A stretch of 64,000 nucleotides of DNA from Lineus longissimus (lineage: Eukaryota; Nemertea; Pilidiophora; Heteronemertea; Lineidae), in assembly GCF_910592395.1 (NCBI RefSeq), contig NC_088310.1, forward strand, positions 11,169,501 through 11,233,500, read 5' to 3'. The translations under genes and the position numbers were made by a program. Below the pieces are notes generated by a model. That model was not told the origin of the DNA and did no database searches. It worked only from the letters and a program-made list of their open reading frames with translations. Shown here one piece after another: positions 11,599-21,958 of this stretch. Each line of letters starts with the position of its first letter. Positions within the stretch are counted from its first letter, which is position 1.

Positions 11599-12194
11599 TG
11601 TCGCACAGGTTGTCTGCAATGTGGGTACCCTCAGTGGGGCTTCATTTATAGGCCTAAGAGGCCCTAGAATTCCTCAAGAAAACCACAAATCCTAGAAACT
11701 TCGATTCTGTTTTCTCCCACGTAGGCCTAGGGAGTCTAAATAAAAAAAGAGGGTTGGAGAAAAACAGAGGATGAGCTCCTCGTTTTTCTTCGGAATTTCG
11801 TGACTACTATCATTGCCTGAATATCACTTTGCTTTACTAATAAAGCATTTGTAGATTTTTCTTCAGAGTTTCAATAAGGACTTTTTTTGTTTTGGGGGGG
11901 GGGTTTGGGTCAATCTAAAAGGTGCTTCAGTTTTATGAGACAACCTGTATAAACGGTCGGCGAGTGGCCTTACCATTTACGTCATTCCACATGCGCACTC
12001 ATCGACCAGTAGGCCCACAACACTTCGAATCAATAGGGCTGCGGTAATAAGTGGTTTAGCGTAACCGTGACAGCTCGGCTGAGCCATCACAAGGGCCAGC
12101 GAAGTCACTCATTGGTTACCTCTGGTGAATAGACTCGAGAGAAGAGGCCGGGCCTTGAATATCCCGAAGTGGTGTTATTTTCATGAAACTACAG

Positions 12195-12685
12195 TATATT
12201 CATCGTAAAGGCGTGGATAGTTTTGACGTATTATGAGATGGGAGAGACCCATATTGGCGACTTCATGTAACTTTATCTTGCCTACTAAGCTGCTGCCTAG
12301 AGAGTTTCTTTGAGTACATCTCCTTAGTTCATAGGGTAGGCCCTACTAAAAATTGAAAAAAAGAAAAAAGAAAGAAAAACAAACTTGGAGAAGTATTTGA
12401 TTTTAATAGGAGAACAAATATTAGGAAGTTAACAAACATGTGAATACTCTCAACTCGACTGTATAAGACCAGATCATATATTTCTTGCCCGCCCATTATA
12501 TGTTAATCATACATATAGGATTACCCAAAATCACGATTCCAACCAATGAGGTCTGACGAGAATTTATACAGGCCTAACACCCCTAATCTGGATGAATATC
12601 ATTGTGAAACATAATAAACGTGGTATTGGGCGGTAGTATCAACCTGGTATTATAGAGCCGAGTCGAGAGTATTTTAATGTGACTT
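12195..12685. other. Intergenic, nothing recognised
   Basis: AT-rich, with no gene or repeat end recognised. Confidence 0.4.
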
Positions 12686-12993
12686 AAGGCCTGTGTACAC
12701 TAGTAAAATATTAGCAACATTTTTAGAACATTTCAAGTTGCAACAAATGTTGCAAAAATGTTGCGTAGTGTGTTCGGAGCAAAACGCGTCTTACAACATG
12801 TTGTAAAATTGTTGTAAAATTGTTGCAAATTAAATGCAATTCAATTCTTTGTTGCATGTTGTAAAAATGTTGCAAACTCTTCAGCCAATCAGAAAAAGGA
12901 TTTGCGTCATGTGATCTACCTGAGGTCATGTGACTTGAACAAGAAGCAGGTATATTTGTTGAAATTTTGTTGCTAGTATACACAGGGCCTTGA
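12686..12993. mobile_element. MITE with GGCCTGTGTACACTAG ends
   Basis: About 308 bp beginning AAGGCCTGTGTACACTAG and ending in the near complement (CTAGTATACACAGGGCCTT). The interior is rich in variants of GTTGTAAAAATGTTGC. No reading frame is credible. A second left end of the same type lies at 13046 and right ends at about 15290-15377 and 49185-49262. Confidence 0.7.
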
Positions 12994-13497
12994 AGGGCTT
13001 GTTGCAAAATTGTTGTAAAAATGTTGGTAGGGCCTTGAAGGGCATCAAGGCCCTGTGTACACTAGCAACAAAATTGCAACAAATTAGCAACATTTTTACA
13101 ACATGTTGGTAAATTGTTGCAAACTTTTTAGTGGGAACAAAGGGAAATAAGTATTTTGGAGGGAAAATGGATGATTCCAAGGAGAGAAGATGTGTGTTGA
13201 GTGCTTCTGCAGCAATTTTAGCTGTCATTGTTGAGCGGAGGCGGAAGAGGTGGCGAAATACCCAGAGAATATGGACCAGTAACCATGCACATGATGTACA
13301 GGCGTCCACAATGCTAAACCAATTCACTCGGAAAACCAAGATGTGCAGACTGGTGATGTACTCGATATCAGCCAGCGATTAGCGCCAGGATGGTTTAAGT
13401 CACCGGTGTGCGCGTAAATCTTGTCTCCCGCTGGGTACATTGTGTCCTAAGATGAATTTTGTGAATAAATGGCTGTCTCGAGGTGGAAAAGCAGCAT

Positions 13498-14847
13498 TGA
13501 CACAAGACCACAATTGATTTTTTAAGCCTTTTAGCAGTTAAATTGTCAATGTTTGACCGCGACACATCAAAGAACGCGTGGTGTTGTGAATCTGAAATTT
13601 AGATTATGTTATTCCGGACAGTCGGGCAAGTAAACGGTGAAAAATAAAATGGTGATTGACCACGGAAATTTTTTTATAATCGACAAATTAGACAGACTTT
13701 GATATTTCCACTCTTTTCAGCCAACTGGCAGGAAAAACTCAAAACACGCCCCCTATTACCCAATTAGCAAAATTCGAAATTAATTTTTTCATCAAATAAT
13801 TTCTTTATATCTGTAGATTTGCCACAACAAATATTTTTTCAATACCTCTCCAAATATGTACTTGAGAGTAAAAAACATGCACTCGTCTAATAGATAGGCC
13901 TGGACCCTCCAACCTATGAATATTCATTAGTGGTCTTGTCTCCATTTGAGACAAGACCACAATTGATTTTTTAAGCCTTTTAGCAGTTAAATTGTCAATG
14001 TTTGACCGCGACGCATCAAAGAACGCGTGGTGTTGTGAATCTGAAATTTAGATTATGTTATTCCGGACAGTCGGGCAAGTAAATGGTGAAAAATAAAATG
14101 GTGATTGACCACGGAAATTTTTTTTAATCGACAAATTAGACAGACTTTGATATTTCCACTCTTTTCAGCCAACTGGCAGAAAAAACTCAAAACACGCCCC
14201 CTATTACCCAATTAGCAAAATTCGAAATTAATTTTTTCATCAAATAATTTCTTTATATCTGTAGACTTGCCACAACAAATATTTTTTCAATACCTCTCCA
14301 AATATGTACTTGAGAGTAAAAAACATGCACTCGTCTAATAGATAGGCCTGGACCCTCCAACCTATGAATATTCATTAGTGGTCTTGTCTCATTTGAGACA
14401 AGACCGACAAGACCACTAATGAATATTCATAGGTTGGAGGGTCCAGGCCTATCTGTTAGACGAGTGCATGTTTTTTACTCTCAAGTACATATTTGGAGAG
14501 GTATTGAAAAAAAATTTGTTGTGGCAAGTCTACAGATATAAAGAAATTATTTGATGAAAAAATTAATTTCGAATTTTGCTAATTGGGTAATAGGGGGCGT
14601 GTTTTGAGTTTTTTCTGCCAGTTGGCTGAAAAGAGTGGAAATATCAAAGTCTGTCTAATTTGTCGATTAAAAAAAAATTTCCGTGGTCAATAACCATTTT
14701 ATTTTTCACCATTTACTTGCCCGACTGTCCGGAATAACATAATCTAAATTTCAGATTCACAACACCACGCGTTCTTTGGTGCGTCGCGGTCAAACATTGA
14801 CAATTTAACTGCTAAAAGGCTTAAAAAATCAATTGTGGTCTTGTCTC
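13498..14847. repeat. Array of three 443-bp monomers, the last inverted
   Basis: Monomers at 13498-13942 (+), 13948-14390 (+) and about 14395-14847 (-). Each starts GAGACAAGACCACAATTGA and ends TTAGTGGTCTTGTCTC, giving imperfect inverted repeats of about 18 bp. Neighbours are separated by a spacer of 4-5 bases (ATTT or CATTT). No coding capacity is seen. Confidence 0.9.
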
Positions 14848-15063
14848 ATTTTTCCTTCAGAGATGGGCGCCGCCATCTTGCATGCTGGTGTCAGTGACGC
14901 CGATTTTGATTGGTGGATGATGCGCGCATGGAAGTGACCATTTGAACAGGACATCTGATTGGTTGATCGCGGAAGTGGGAGGTGGCTCGGCAATTTTCGT
15001 GACGGTAATAATGCAGAAAGATTACTGATGGACTTCTCGGCGAAGAGATTACTTGGAGCTCTC

Positions 15064-15240
15064 CAGTTGATGTCATCTCCACAAAGTTGTTATTTATTCC
15101 AAAACCACCAAGATATTCGACGTATGACACCCTCAGTGACACTCTTACTTATTATCCACACCTACGAAGCCAAAAGTTGCAAGAATTCGACGCATTTCCG
15201 AGGCCCAATTTTGAAACAAAAATCGCCTCCTTTTTAGCGG
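15064..15240 (+). other. Conserved peptide segment, copy 1 of 3
   Basis: The frame encodes PRYSTYDTLSDTLT and then RSQKLQEFDAFPRPNFETKI, ending at a stop just after 15230. The same peptide is encoded at 38452-38619 and 48968-49173. No start codon or splice context ties it to a gene here. The family was not recognised; it may be an exon dispersed with a repeat. Confidence 0.4.
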
Positions 15241-15973
15241 CCACAACGCGCATTATAGTATAGATGTTGTAAGACGCGTTTTGCTCTGTACACACTACGC
15301 AACATTTTTGCAACATTTGTTGCAACTGGAAATGTTGTAAAAATGTTGCTAATATTTTACTAGTGTACACAGGCCTTGAGATACAATCTATTGCAACAAC
15401 ACCCGAAAAAGCATAAGGTAGGCCTACTATTAATAAGTAATATAAATGGAAAATTATTCTTGTGCATAATCATGAACTGAACGAAACCAGATGGTCCCAG
15501 CTGTATTACCTCCCTTATTGAATATCCTTTAATACCCAAATTAGAATATTCCAATAAAAAATCGCACCTGGACTCATCCCGGTAATTGCCTGGTTATATT
15601 CATGTAAATGTGGTATAATCCATAGTAATGCGTGTTACCTTCGTAATCTACACATTGAAACAACTGAACATCTGGGTCCAATTCCATAAAGGCATTCTAA
15701 CTTAGTATGTTACTAGGCCTTAGCAAGATTCCAAATGCTTAGTTGGTTGCTTGTTAGCAAGCAATTTAATCGTATTCCATAAAACCATTCTAAGAACCAT
15801 TCTTACTAGTTGCTTGCTAAACATTGGCTGGAATGGTTTGTTCATTACGAAACCACAAAACCACATTGGTCAATTTCATTTACAATGGGGAAAGGGTTCA
15901 ATTCAGGACATGGCGTTAGGCCTGAGCATTTGGTGTGTATTCAGAATAGGGGCTGTAGAGCAGACGCTTCAAA

Positions 15974-16421
15974 ATGGCAACTGCAAAAGTTGTTCAAGCT
16001 GGAAAGAGGCAAAGGAAGCCTAACTACTCGGCCCAGGAAAATCTTTTTCTTGCTAAGTGCTACGAAGAGTTTAAGGATATCATAGACACACCACACAGGG
16101 ATGCCAATATCAACGCGAAGAAGAAAAAAGCATGGGACAATATCTGTTCACAACACAAGACAAGATTCCCGCATATTGAACGTTCTAAGGATGATCTAAA
16201 ACTGAAGCTGTCCAAACTGAAGATGGAATCTCGAGAGAAGCTTCTGGAGAAAAAGAATTCACGCAACAAGACAGGGGGTGGAAAACCCACAACTGAGCCC
16301 AACCCAGCCCAGCAGAAAATCCTAGATCTATGTGAAGAAACCCCTGGGTTCAAGGGGCTGAAGAGTGTTGAGACTCCTGCTACAGTGTCGGCATCCCAAG
16401 ACCAATTACCATCCGATGCAG
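15974..16421 (+). CDS. Harbinger Myb/SANT-like protein, exon 1
   Basis: DNA-binding partner of the Harbinger nuclease, which in characterised elements helps the nuclease enter the nucleus and recognise the transposon ends. ATG at 15974 (MATAKVVQAGKRQRK). A Myb/SANT-like trihelix follows at about residues 15-85, with its typical aromatic positions in NYSAQENLFLAKCYEEF, AWDNICSQH and a basic third helix. The segment after residue 90 is lysine-rich and of low complexity. The exon ends at GCAG|GTAAGT (donor at 16422), and splicing to 16617 keeps frame (GCA-GGT). The two exons together give 244 residues with no break. A truncated copy sits at 49857. Confidence 0.82.
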
Positions 16422-16616
16422 GTAAGTCAGGACTACCTTTGTTTACAGATGGCTGGAAGAAACACACACTGCAATAACACTACAGAATAACACAGTTTTT
16501 AAAGTTACATACCATTTACTATAACCGACAAATTTGCGATCATACAGTATACTGTTGAACAGTTATAATGTTGGAAATATTTCTGTCACCTTTCATTGAA
16601 AAAGTTCTTTTTTCAG

Positions 16617-16903
16617 GTTCCGACAATGATGGCGACCAATCGAATGAAACTGCAGAACCGGCTGAGGAAGTGACAGCAAGTGCAACCACAAGCCGTACCG
16701 GAACTCCGTCGTCAAGCACGATTCCAAGGAAATACGCCTCATTCGATGATCTAGTTCACATTGAGAAAAAAAACAACTTCTCAAACGAAAAAAATCTTAA
16801 ATTGAAAAGAAAGAAACTTAAGTTACAGATTCAGCTTTTGCAGCAGAAAGTAAATGAAGTGAACTCGCCCAAAGACGATGGTCAAGTATTCTTTCACCTG
16901 TGA
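16617..16903 (+). CDS. Harbinger Myb/SANT-like protein, exon 2
   Basis: Acceptor TTTTTTCAG|GT at 16616. The exon continues the exon-1 frame as GSDNDGDQSNETAEPAEE, passes through a Ser/Thr-rich linker and ends in a probable coiled coil (LKLKRKKLKLQIQLLQQKV) before a TGA at 16901-16903. A C-terminal coiled coil is common in this protein family. The splice is predicted from consensus sites and phase only. Confidence 0.78.
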
Positions 16904-17039
16904 GCCATACTCGGCAACGGCAACTTACTCCACAACAACTACTATTTACATGTTTTGGTGATATTTTGACAAGGCATGGGAGTAAGTTCTCAAACTAAAG
17001 AGTGACCATACTAGCATATCCTCTGCATCTTCTTGTTTA

Positions 17040-18140
17040 TTAATGTTCGAATCTGTTCTGTATCAATAAGGCACGTTCACGGTGTCCATTTGCTTGTCCA
17101 TTATATTCCTCCAGATCAGGCTGTCGACGCCCAGGTTCAACATCATCAACCTGAGGCTCGTTTCTGTCCACTGCGATATTGTGCAGCACAGCTGTTGCTG
17201 CAATTACTTTGCAGGTATCCTCTGGATTTCTCAAACGATTTTCGAGGTGTAAGGTATGGAACCTACGTTTCCACCTGCCAATCGTTTGTTCAACCAAAAC
17301 CCTAGTACGCTTATGAGCTGAATTGTAACGCCGCTCAGAAGCGGTGTGCGGATTCAGAAGTGGTGTCATAAGCCAGCTTCAGCACGGATATCCGTTATCA
17401 CCGAGGATGAACCCATCAATAGCACCACTCTCCATGAGATCCAAAATCTGACTTGTCCTCAATATTCTGCTATCGTGTGCACCTCCAGGCCATCTTGCCA
17501 CGATGTTGATGAATTTCCCCTTGTGATTACAAATGACTTGCACATTAATTGAATGATATCCTTTTCTGTTGATATAGTCGATATCGTTCTCATGTGGAGA
17601 ACACATCCAAACATGAGTTTCGTCCACGCAGCCTATCACTCCTGGAAAGTGTACACGTCTCATCCTATAGAATCCATCCTTGATTTGGGCTATATTTCGT
17701 GCATCAGGGAATTTCACATAGTCACATATCTTCTCTGCGAGAGAATCCGTCACACGATGAATAGCACGCCAAGCAGTTTGCGGAGATACTTGTAGAGGAT
17801 CCCCAACAACATATTGGAAGGTGCCAGTTGCATAATATTGAAGTGCTATCAACACCTGCTGAGATGGGAGTAGGGCGAAGTTTCTCCTTGTAGGATGTTC
17901 AATATCCGGGGTAAAAATGTCCGTTATCAACATTATCCCCTCCCTCGAGAATCGATACCTCTTAACAAGTTCTGCATCACTAAAAATGTCCAAAGGGTTT
18001 CGACGATCACGGAAACGCGTTCTCTTCGCATTCCTCTACGCAATTCTCTATGTCTTACTTGCCTCTCTGCACCCAGGTGTATAAATGGGTACCGGTCAGA
18101 AATGCTCAGATTGTAGCGCTGGTTGAGCAGCTCATCTGAG
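17040..18140 (-). pseudogene. Harbinger DDE nuclease, one stop and one frameshift
   Basis: Harbinger (HARBI1-type) transposase. The core is open from about 18010 to a TGA at 17379-17381, then continues in the same frame to 17040. The catalytic acids are all visible: D in GVIGCVDETHVW, D in LGDNGYP, E in VLVEQTIGRWKRRF. RWPGGAHDSR and the C-terminal VIAATAVLHNI block also fit the family. The TGA directly follows GDNGYPC where the family normally continues with a residue such as arginine, so a single CGA-to-TGA change would explain it. A one-base frameshift near 18013 separates the basic N-terminus (RHRELRRGMRRERV). No convincing ATG is seen upstream. It is recently dead or nearly intact. Confidence 0.85.
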
Positions 18141-18495
18141 GTCTACTGAAAGGTTTCAGGACAGACTGGGGTTAAAGTGTAAAGTCGGATGATAACCTAT
18201 ATCGTAGTTGATATCAGACTATAAACCCTAAACTTTAACTTTTTTTAATGCAGCAAGTTCCAGGATCTGTCTCGCCATCCTTACTCTTCGAAGTCCTGAG
18301 GTGAAATGACTTTATAATGGTGCTAAGGACTTAGAAGTACCCAAGACCTATTCTAGAAATAGTAAGCAACTAGGAATCTTGCTAAGCTTAGAACGGTTTT
18401 ATGGAATAGAATTAGTATGGAACTAGAGATGGAATGAAGTTTAGCAACCAACTAGGCCTAGAATGCTTTTATGGAATTGGCCCCTGCTATTTTCT

Positions 18496-19280
18496 GGTTT
18501 ATGCCTGTTTCGCCTATTCCTGTTTCGCCTATTCCTGTTTCGCCTACAAAATTCCTGTTTCGCCTATTCCTGTTTCGCCTATTCCTGTTTCGCCTACTTT
18601 CCAGTACCCCTACAATAAATCGACTCTCCCACGGGGAACCTTAGGGATGCATGTCCATTTTATGGGGAAAATGTGAGGGGACAATTGGATGATGTTAACG
18701 ATGTGATGACAATTTGACTAATCAAATGCCATCAACTTTGTTATGCCATGACCGTTTTGAAAGAGTCACCTTGAAAGCGGGGACAGTCCGGGACTTATTT
18801 GACCATAGGACCATAGGACCATACTGACACACAGTAAAAACTAATAGATTAAGTAGAGTAAAGCAGTCGTTTATTTTATGAAAACTGAATTCATGAGTTT
18901 TTGATAAAAATACATAATATTGTACATTCTCATAATTATTTGATCAAAATCAGCTGTAAAACCCATGTCATAATATACATGTAGGTACAGCACATATAAA
19001 GTCAAACACGGTGGAAAATACATATCATGATATTATGTCAGACAAGGTAACTGATGGCATCAACGTAACTCATTATGTCCCTCTCTCCATTGACGTATTG
19101 TTTCAATGCGTACATATGTGGCTCTCCTCGGGTTTGGTCGGTCAGTAAGGGACGGTTCATATTCCTACGTCTGTGGGGAGGTTAGCAATACATTTGAATA
19201 GGCGAAACAGGAATTAGGCGAAACAGGAATAGGCGAAACAGGAATAGGCGGAACAGGAATAGGCGAAACAGGAATACACC
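18496..19280 (+). mobile_element. hAT-like non-autonomous element, copy 3
   Basis: Starts GGTTTATGCCTGTTTCGCC and ends CAGGAATACACC, with more minisatellite units at both ends than the copy at 9051. It lies 12 bp beyond the Harbinger right end. The flanks (TATTTTCT and ATTTCATC) do not form a clean 8-bp duplication. The core matches the other two copies. Confidence 0.82.
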
Positions 19281-20150
19281 ATTTCATCATATACCCTATG
19301 TGCACTGATCCGGCAGACAAGACATCGGAAAAGCAAAAAATACCCCGAAAAATTAATTCACACTACACCAAAATCAAGGACAGTGTACAAAATACCGACT
19401 TTTATAAGATAACACCGAACTCGCCTCACCTGATATCATTGCAGAGTGTATTTTGAGAAAGATTTGCGAAAGATGCACGAAAGAAATATCGCATGGCTGA
19501 TGAGTGTGCTGTCCGCCCATGCAGTAATGATATCGAGACTGCACGAGAAATTGTCTCGTTCGGTCATCAGGACCCTTATTGTTGAAGTGCGTTTCTCTTT
19601 TGCAACACTTTCATTGCTGCTATTTCTGATGTCATCAATTTATTCCTCGCTTCGAGGATTTTAGGTCTCATTAGGGAGGGGTTTTTTGTATTCATGCGCG
19701 GCCAACCCCTAACTCGTAGTTCCTAATAAACTTTGAATATGTCAGTTTTCGGGTTAAATGGCCGTGCAGGACCATCTGTTACAGAAAAGGGGTCATCCAG
19801 TCTATTTTTCCAAATGGGAAGCTTTGGCAATTTGGCCGATATCAAGATATTTGAATAATTTCCTGGAAAAAATGGCGTTGTGACACATCGAAGTCATGGT
19901 GTGCTGGTGCCAGATACCAGAAATGGAGTCGGGTTCGGAGTTGCCATTTTTAGGTTTTCTGCAAATTTTCCTCAATATTAAAAGAACTAGATGGTTGACC
20001 CATGTTTTTTTTACTTAATTGTACTGGCCGATAGTTAATCTTTGCTAAAAAAAACCAGTGTCATGTGACATTATTACCAAATAGTTTTTTGTGACCTTTA
20101 ACCTCCGACCTTGACCTTCGATGATTTCAAAGTGAAAATGGTGAATGCAG
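19281..20150. other. Intergenic, part of the 4-kb segment missing from block B copy 2
   Basis: No gene recognised. The open frames near 19446 and 20098 have no family features and no start or splice context. Confidence 0.4.
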
Positions 20151-21562
20151 TTCTAAGGTTGGTAAAGTTGTCACGTTTTCTGTTTATACATGAAGGTCCA
20201 AGTATCAAAAGCGCATCAGTGACATAGTTGAGAATTTTATCTTTCCAACGATATGCACTGAGTTTTATGAATATAATGTATCTCATGTCCCTAAAATCAC
20301 ACTTTATAAAGATGGTCCGCTGTCAGAAATTGACCAGGCCCGTTTACAGGATATTCCAAGAAAATCCCTCCCTAACGAGACCTGATGTGGTCGCGATGTG
20401 ACCAAATGACATCGCCGTCAACTAAAAAATTACGTCATACTTGACGTCTTTGCGTCACGAGAGGTCACGAGAGGGTTTTTTGTTAAAAACATGACAAAAA
20501 TCACCTTTTAATTGTCGTTTCTTAGATATTTATGGGGATGTGTGATATATGATGAATAGAAAACCGACTTTGTGACTGGTCCTCGTCACCAGCTCAGCAC
20601 TCGATGATTTTAAAGCTGGTAAAAAAATACCGATTACAAAAAGATCTGACACGAAATTTGAAAGACGTAAAACTATGTCAGAAATAAGTTACACAACAAG
20701 AACATACCTTGGGAACTATACAGAAGGGATAGTGTAACATACGGCTTGCAATTCTATCATAAATGGTTCACACATCCTTATACATGTATACTAATATACT
20801 CGGGTTTCGCACGCCAAACGTCCACTGCAGCAAGCCAGTGTTCAAGCCCACGACGGAAGTAAGTTTCTTGATTGATTGACCAGCAGCATCAATGGCAATA
20901 GTGGCTTGAAGACTAAAATTTCCCCCATTACGGGCCTAGAAATGTGCACTATGTAAAGATCTGGCTGGACGTTGGGAGTGAGAAACTGGAGTATTTGGAA
21001 TGCTCGTATTATCTTAATTCATCCTAGTCGTGAGGTTTCATCAAAGTGCGCAACGAGCATTGTTCGTGGATCACTTGACAAGTTAATGTCCAGCTGTGCT
21101 TTGATTTACGTTTGTCGTGTTGTGACACCCCATATATTGTTTAGTTTATGTTTTTTAACACCCTGTAGTAGTATAGTTGGCATAGGTGGCAGCACTGGTT
21201 GGGTGAGAGTGAACTTGCAAGATGGAGGACAGCTAGAATACATGGTTCAATTCAAGACGAGTTTAATTTGATGAGAAAAGTTGTTGATTTACACCAAGAG
21301 TTAAGAGTTTGATTTATTCATACAGTCCCAACAATACAACGTTGAATAAGGCCGTATTAGACCCTGTGTTTGGTATGGGTTGTGTGTTGTGTGCCTCGCT
21401 TGGTGAATGTTTGCATTAGGGTACCGATCTAGTAGGGAAGGATACTTGTGATGGTAACGTTTCGTGTAGGCGTGATTCTCTCTGACATCATTCTTGGGTT
21501 ACCTGTTTCTGTTGCGGCCCCCGGCACTAGTCCGGGAGGAAAGTATTTTATATTCCATGGCT
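20151..21562. promoter_or_regulatory. Upstream region of the acyltransferase-like gene, conserved in both block B copies
   Basis: This 1.4 kb is collinear with 50003-51400 and nearly identical. It probably contains the promoter and 5' non-coding exon of the gene that follows, because the coding region starts 13 bp after a splice acceptor; the exact promoter is not identified. Open frames of about 99 codons at 20972 and 50810 differ by replacement changes only and look like chance. Confidence 0.35.
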
Positions 21563-21651
21563 GCCTGAGAGACTTGGAAGCCCCTCGCTCAGTTTAGCTC
21601 TGACTTTACAGTCTCCTAGGTGCTATCTAGAGGGGCTTCAGTCTCTCAGGC
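21563..21651 (+). ncRNA. Candidate hairpin, pre-miRNA-sized, copy 1
   Basis: An 89-nt inverted repeat. The 5' arm GCCTGAGAGACT-TG-GAAGCCCCTC pairs with the 3' arm that ends TTCAGTCTCTCAGGC, giving about 22 base pairs with a two-base bulge and a loop of about 42 bases. It is identical at 51401-51489. It may be a structured 5' leader or a small foldback repeat; a miRNA role is not shown by the sequence. Confidence 0.4.
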
Positions 21652-21958
21652 CTATTCGCCCGTTGGTTAAATTTAGACGAACGTGTCTTGTAAAATTCAC
21701 TTCGCGATGATTGAGTATTGGGAGAGTGTTGGGAGTGTATTGAGGAAAATAGTCAGTCATCTAAAGGTTTGGAGGGTACTAAAAGTTAAAAGTTGAATCC
21801 AAATAATTTAGTGAGTGCATGTTATTCGTGTTATCAGGCAGTATTAGGCTACGATCTTTTTGTGGTCTTTATCGTGGAACAAGCAGAAGATATTCAGTGT
21901 GAATCTTTTTACTAAGTTTTCAATTGAATTGTACATGTATTTTCAGGACCGCTGCAGA

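Larger units (their letters stand above)
8809..12194 (-). mobile_element. pogo-like DNA transposon, copy 2, with nested hAT-like insert
   Basis: A 29-bp perfect or near-perfect terminal inverted repeat begins CTGTAGTTTCATGAAAAT at 8809 and ends in its complement at 12194. Both ends are flanked by TA (8807-8808 and 12195-12196), the duplication expected for pogo/Tc1 elements. The body carries a minus-strand transposase pseudogene and a later insertion at 9051-9777. Confidence 0.85.
13046..15377. mobile_element. Composite region bounded by the same MITE ends
   Basis: A left end (AAGGCCCTGTGTACACTAG, 13046) and a right end (ACTAGTGTACACAGGCCTT, ending about 15377) face each other across 2.3 kb that contains three 443-bp repeat monomers and a short basic open frame at 13131-13382. 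Whether this was one transposing unit or two separate ends is not decided by the sequence. The 13131 frame (about 83 residues, RRRKRW-rich) resembles the basic start of some Harbinger transposases only weakly. Confidence 0.35.
15675..18483. mobile_element. Harbinger (PIF) DNA transposon, two-gene
   Basis: Terminal inverted repeats GGTCCAATTCCATAAAGG (15675) and its near complement ending GGAATTGGCCC at 18483, flanked by the 3-bp duplication CTG (15672-15674 and 18484-18486). Harbinger elements encode a DDE nuclease and a Myb/SANT-like partner; both are present, in convergent orientation (Myb on plus, nuclease on minus). Its first 440 bp also survive at 49561-50000. Confidence 0.88.

Noticed and set aside
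12723-13339. Long minus-strand frames of 94 and 137 codons
   Set aside because: They run over GTTGTAAAAATGTTGC-type MITE repeats with skewed composition; no domain, and the frames follow the repeat.
20972-21271. 99-codon frame conserved at 50810-51109
   Set aside because: Also explained by the block duplication; the visible differences are replacement changes and no domain is recognisable.
21860-21958. N-terminal extension of the acyltransferase-like frame (MWSLSWNKQK...)
   Set aside because: It is separated from the body by a strong splice acceptor at 21946 and does not resemble the family; the ATG at 21959 fits a mitochondrial leader.
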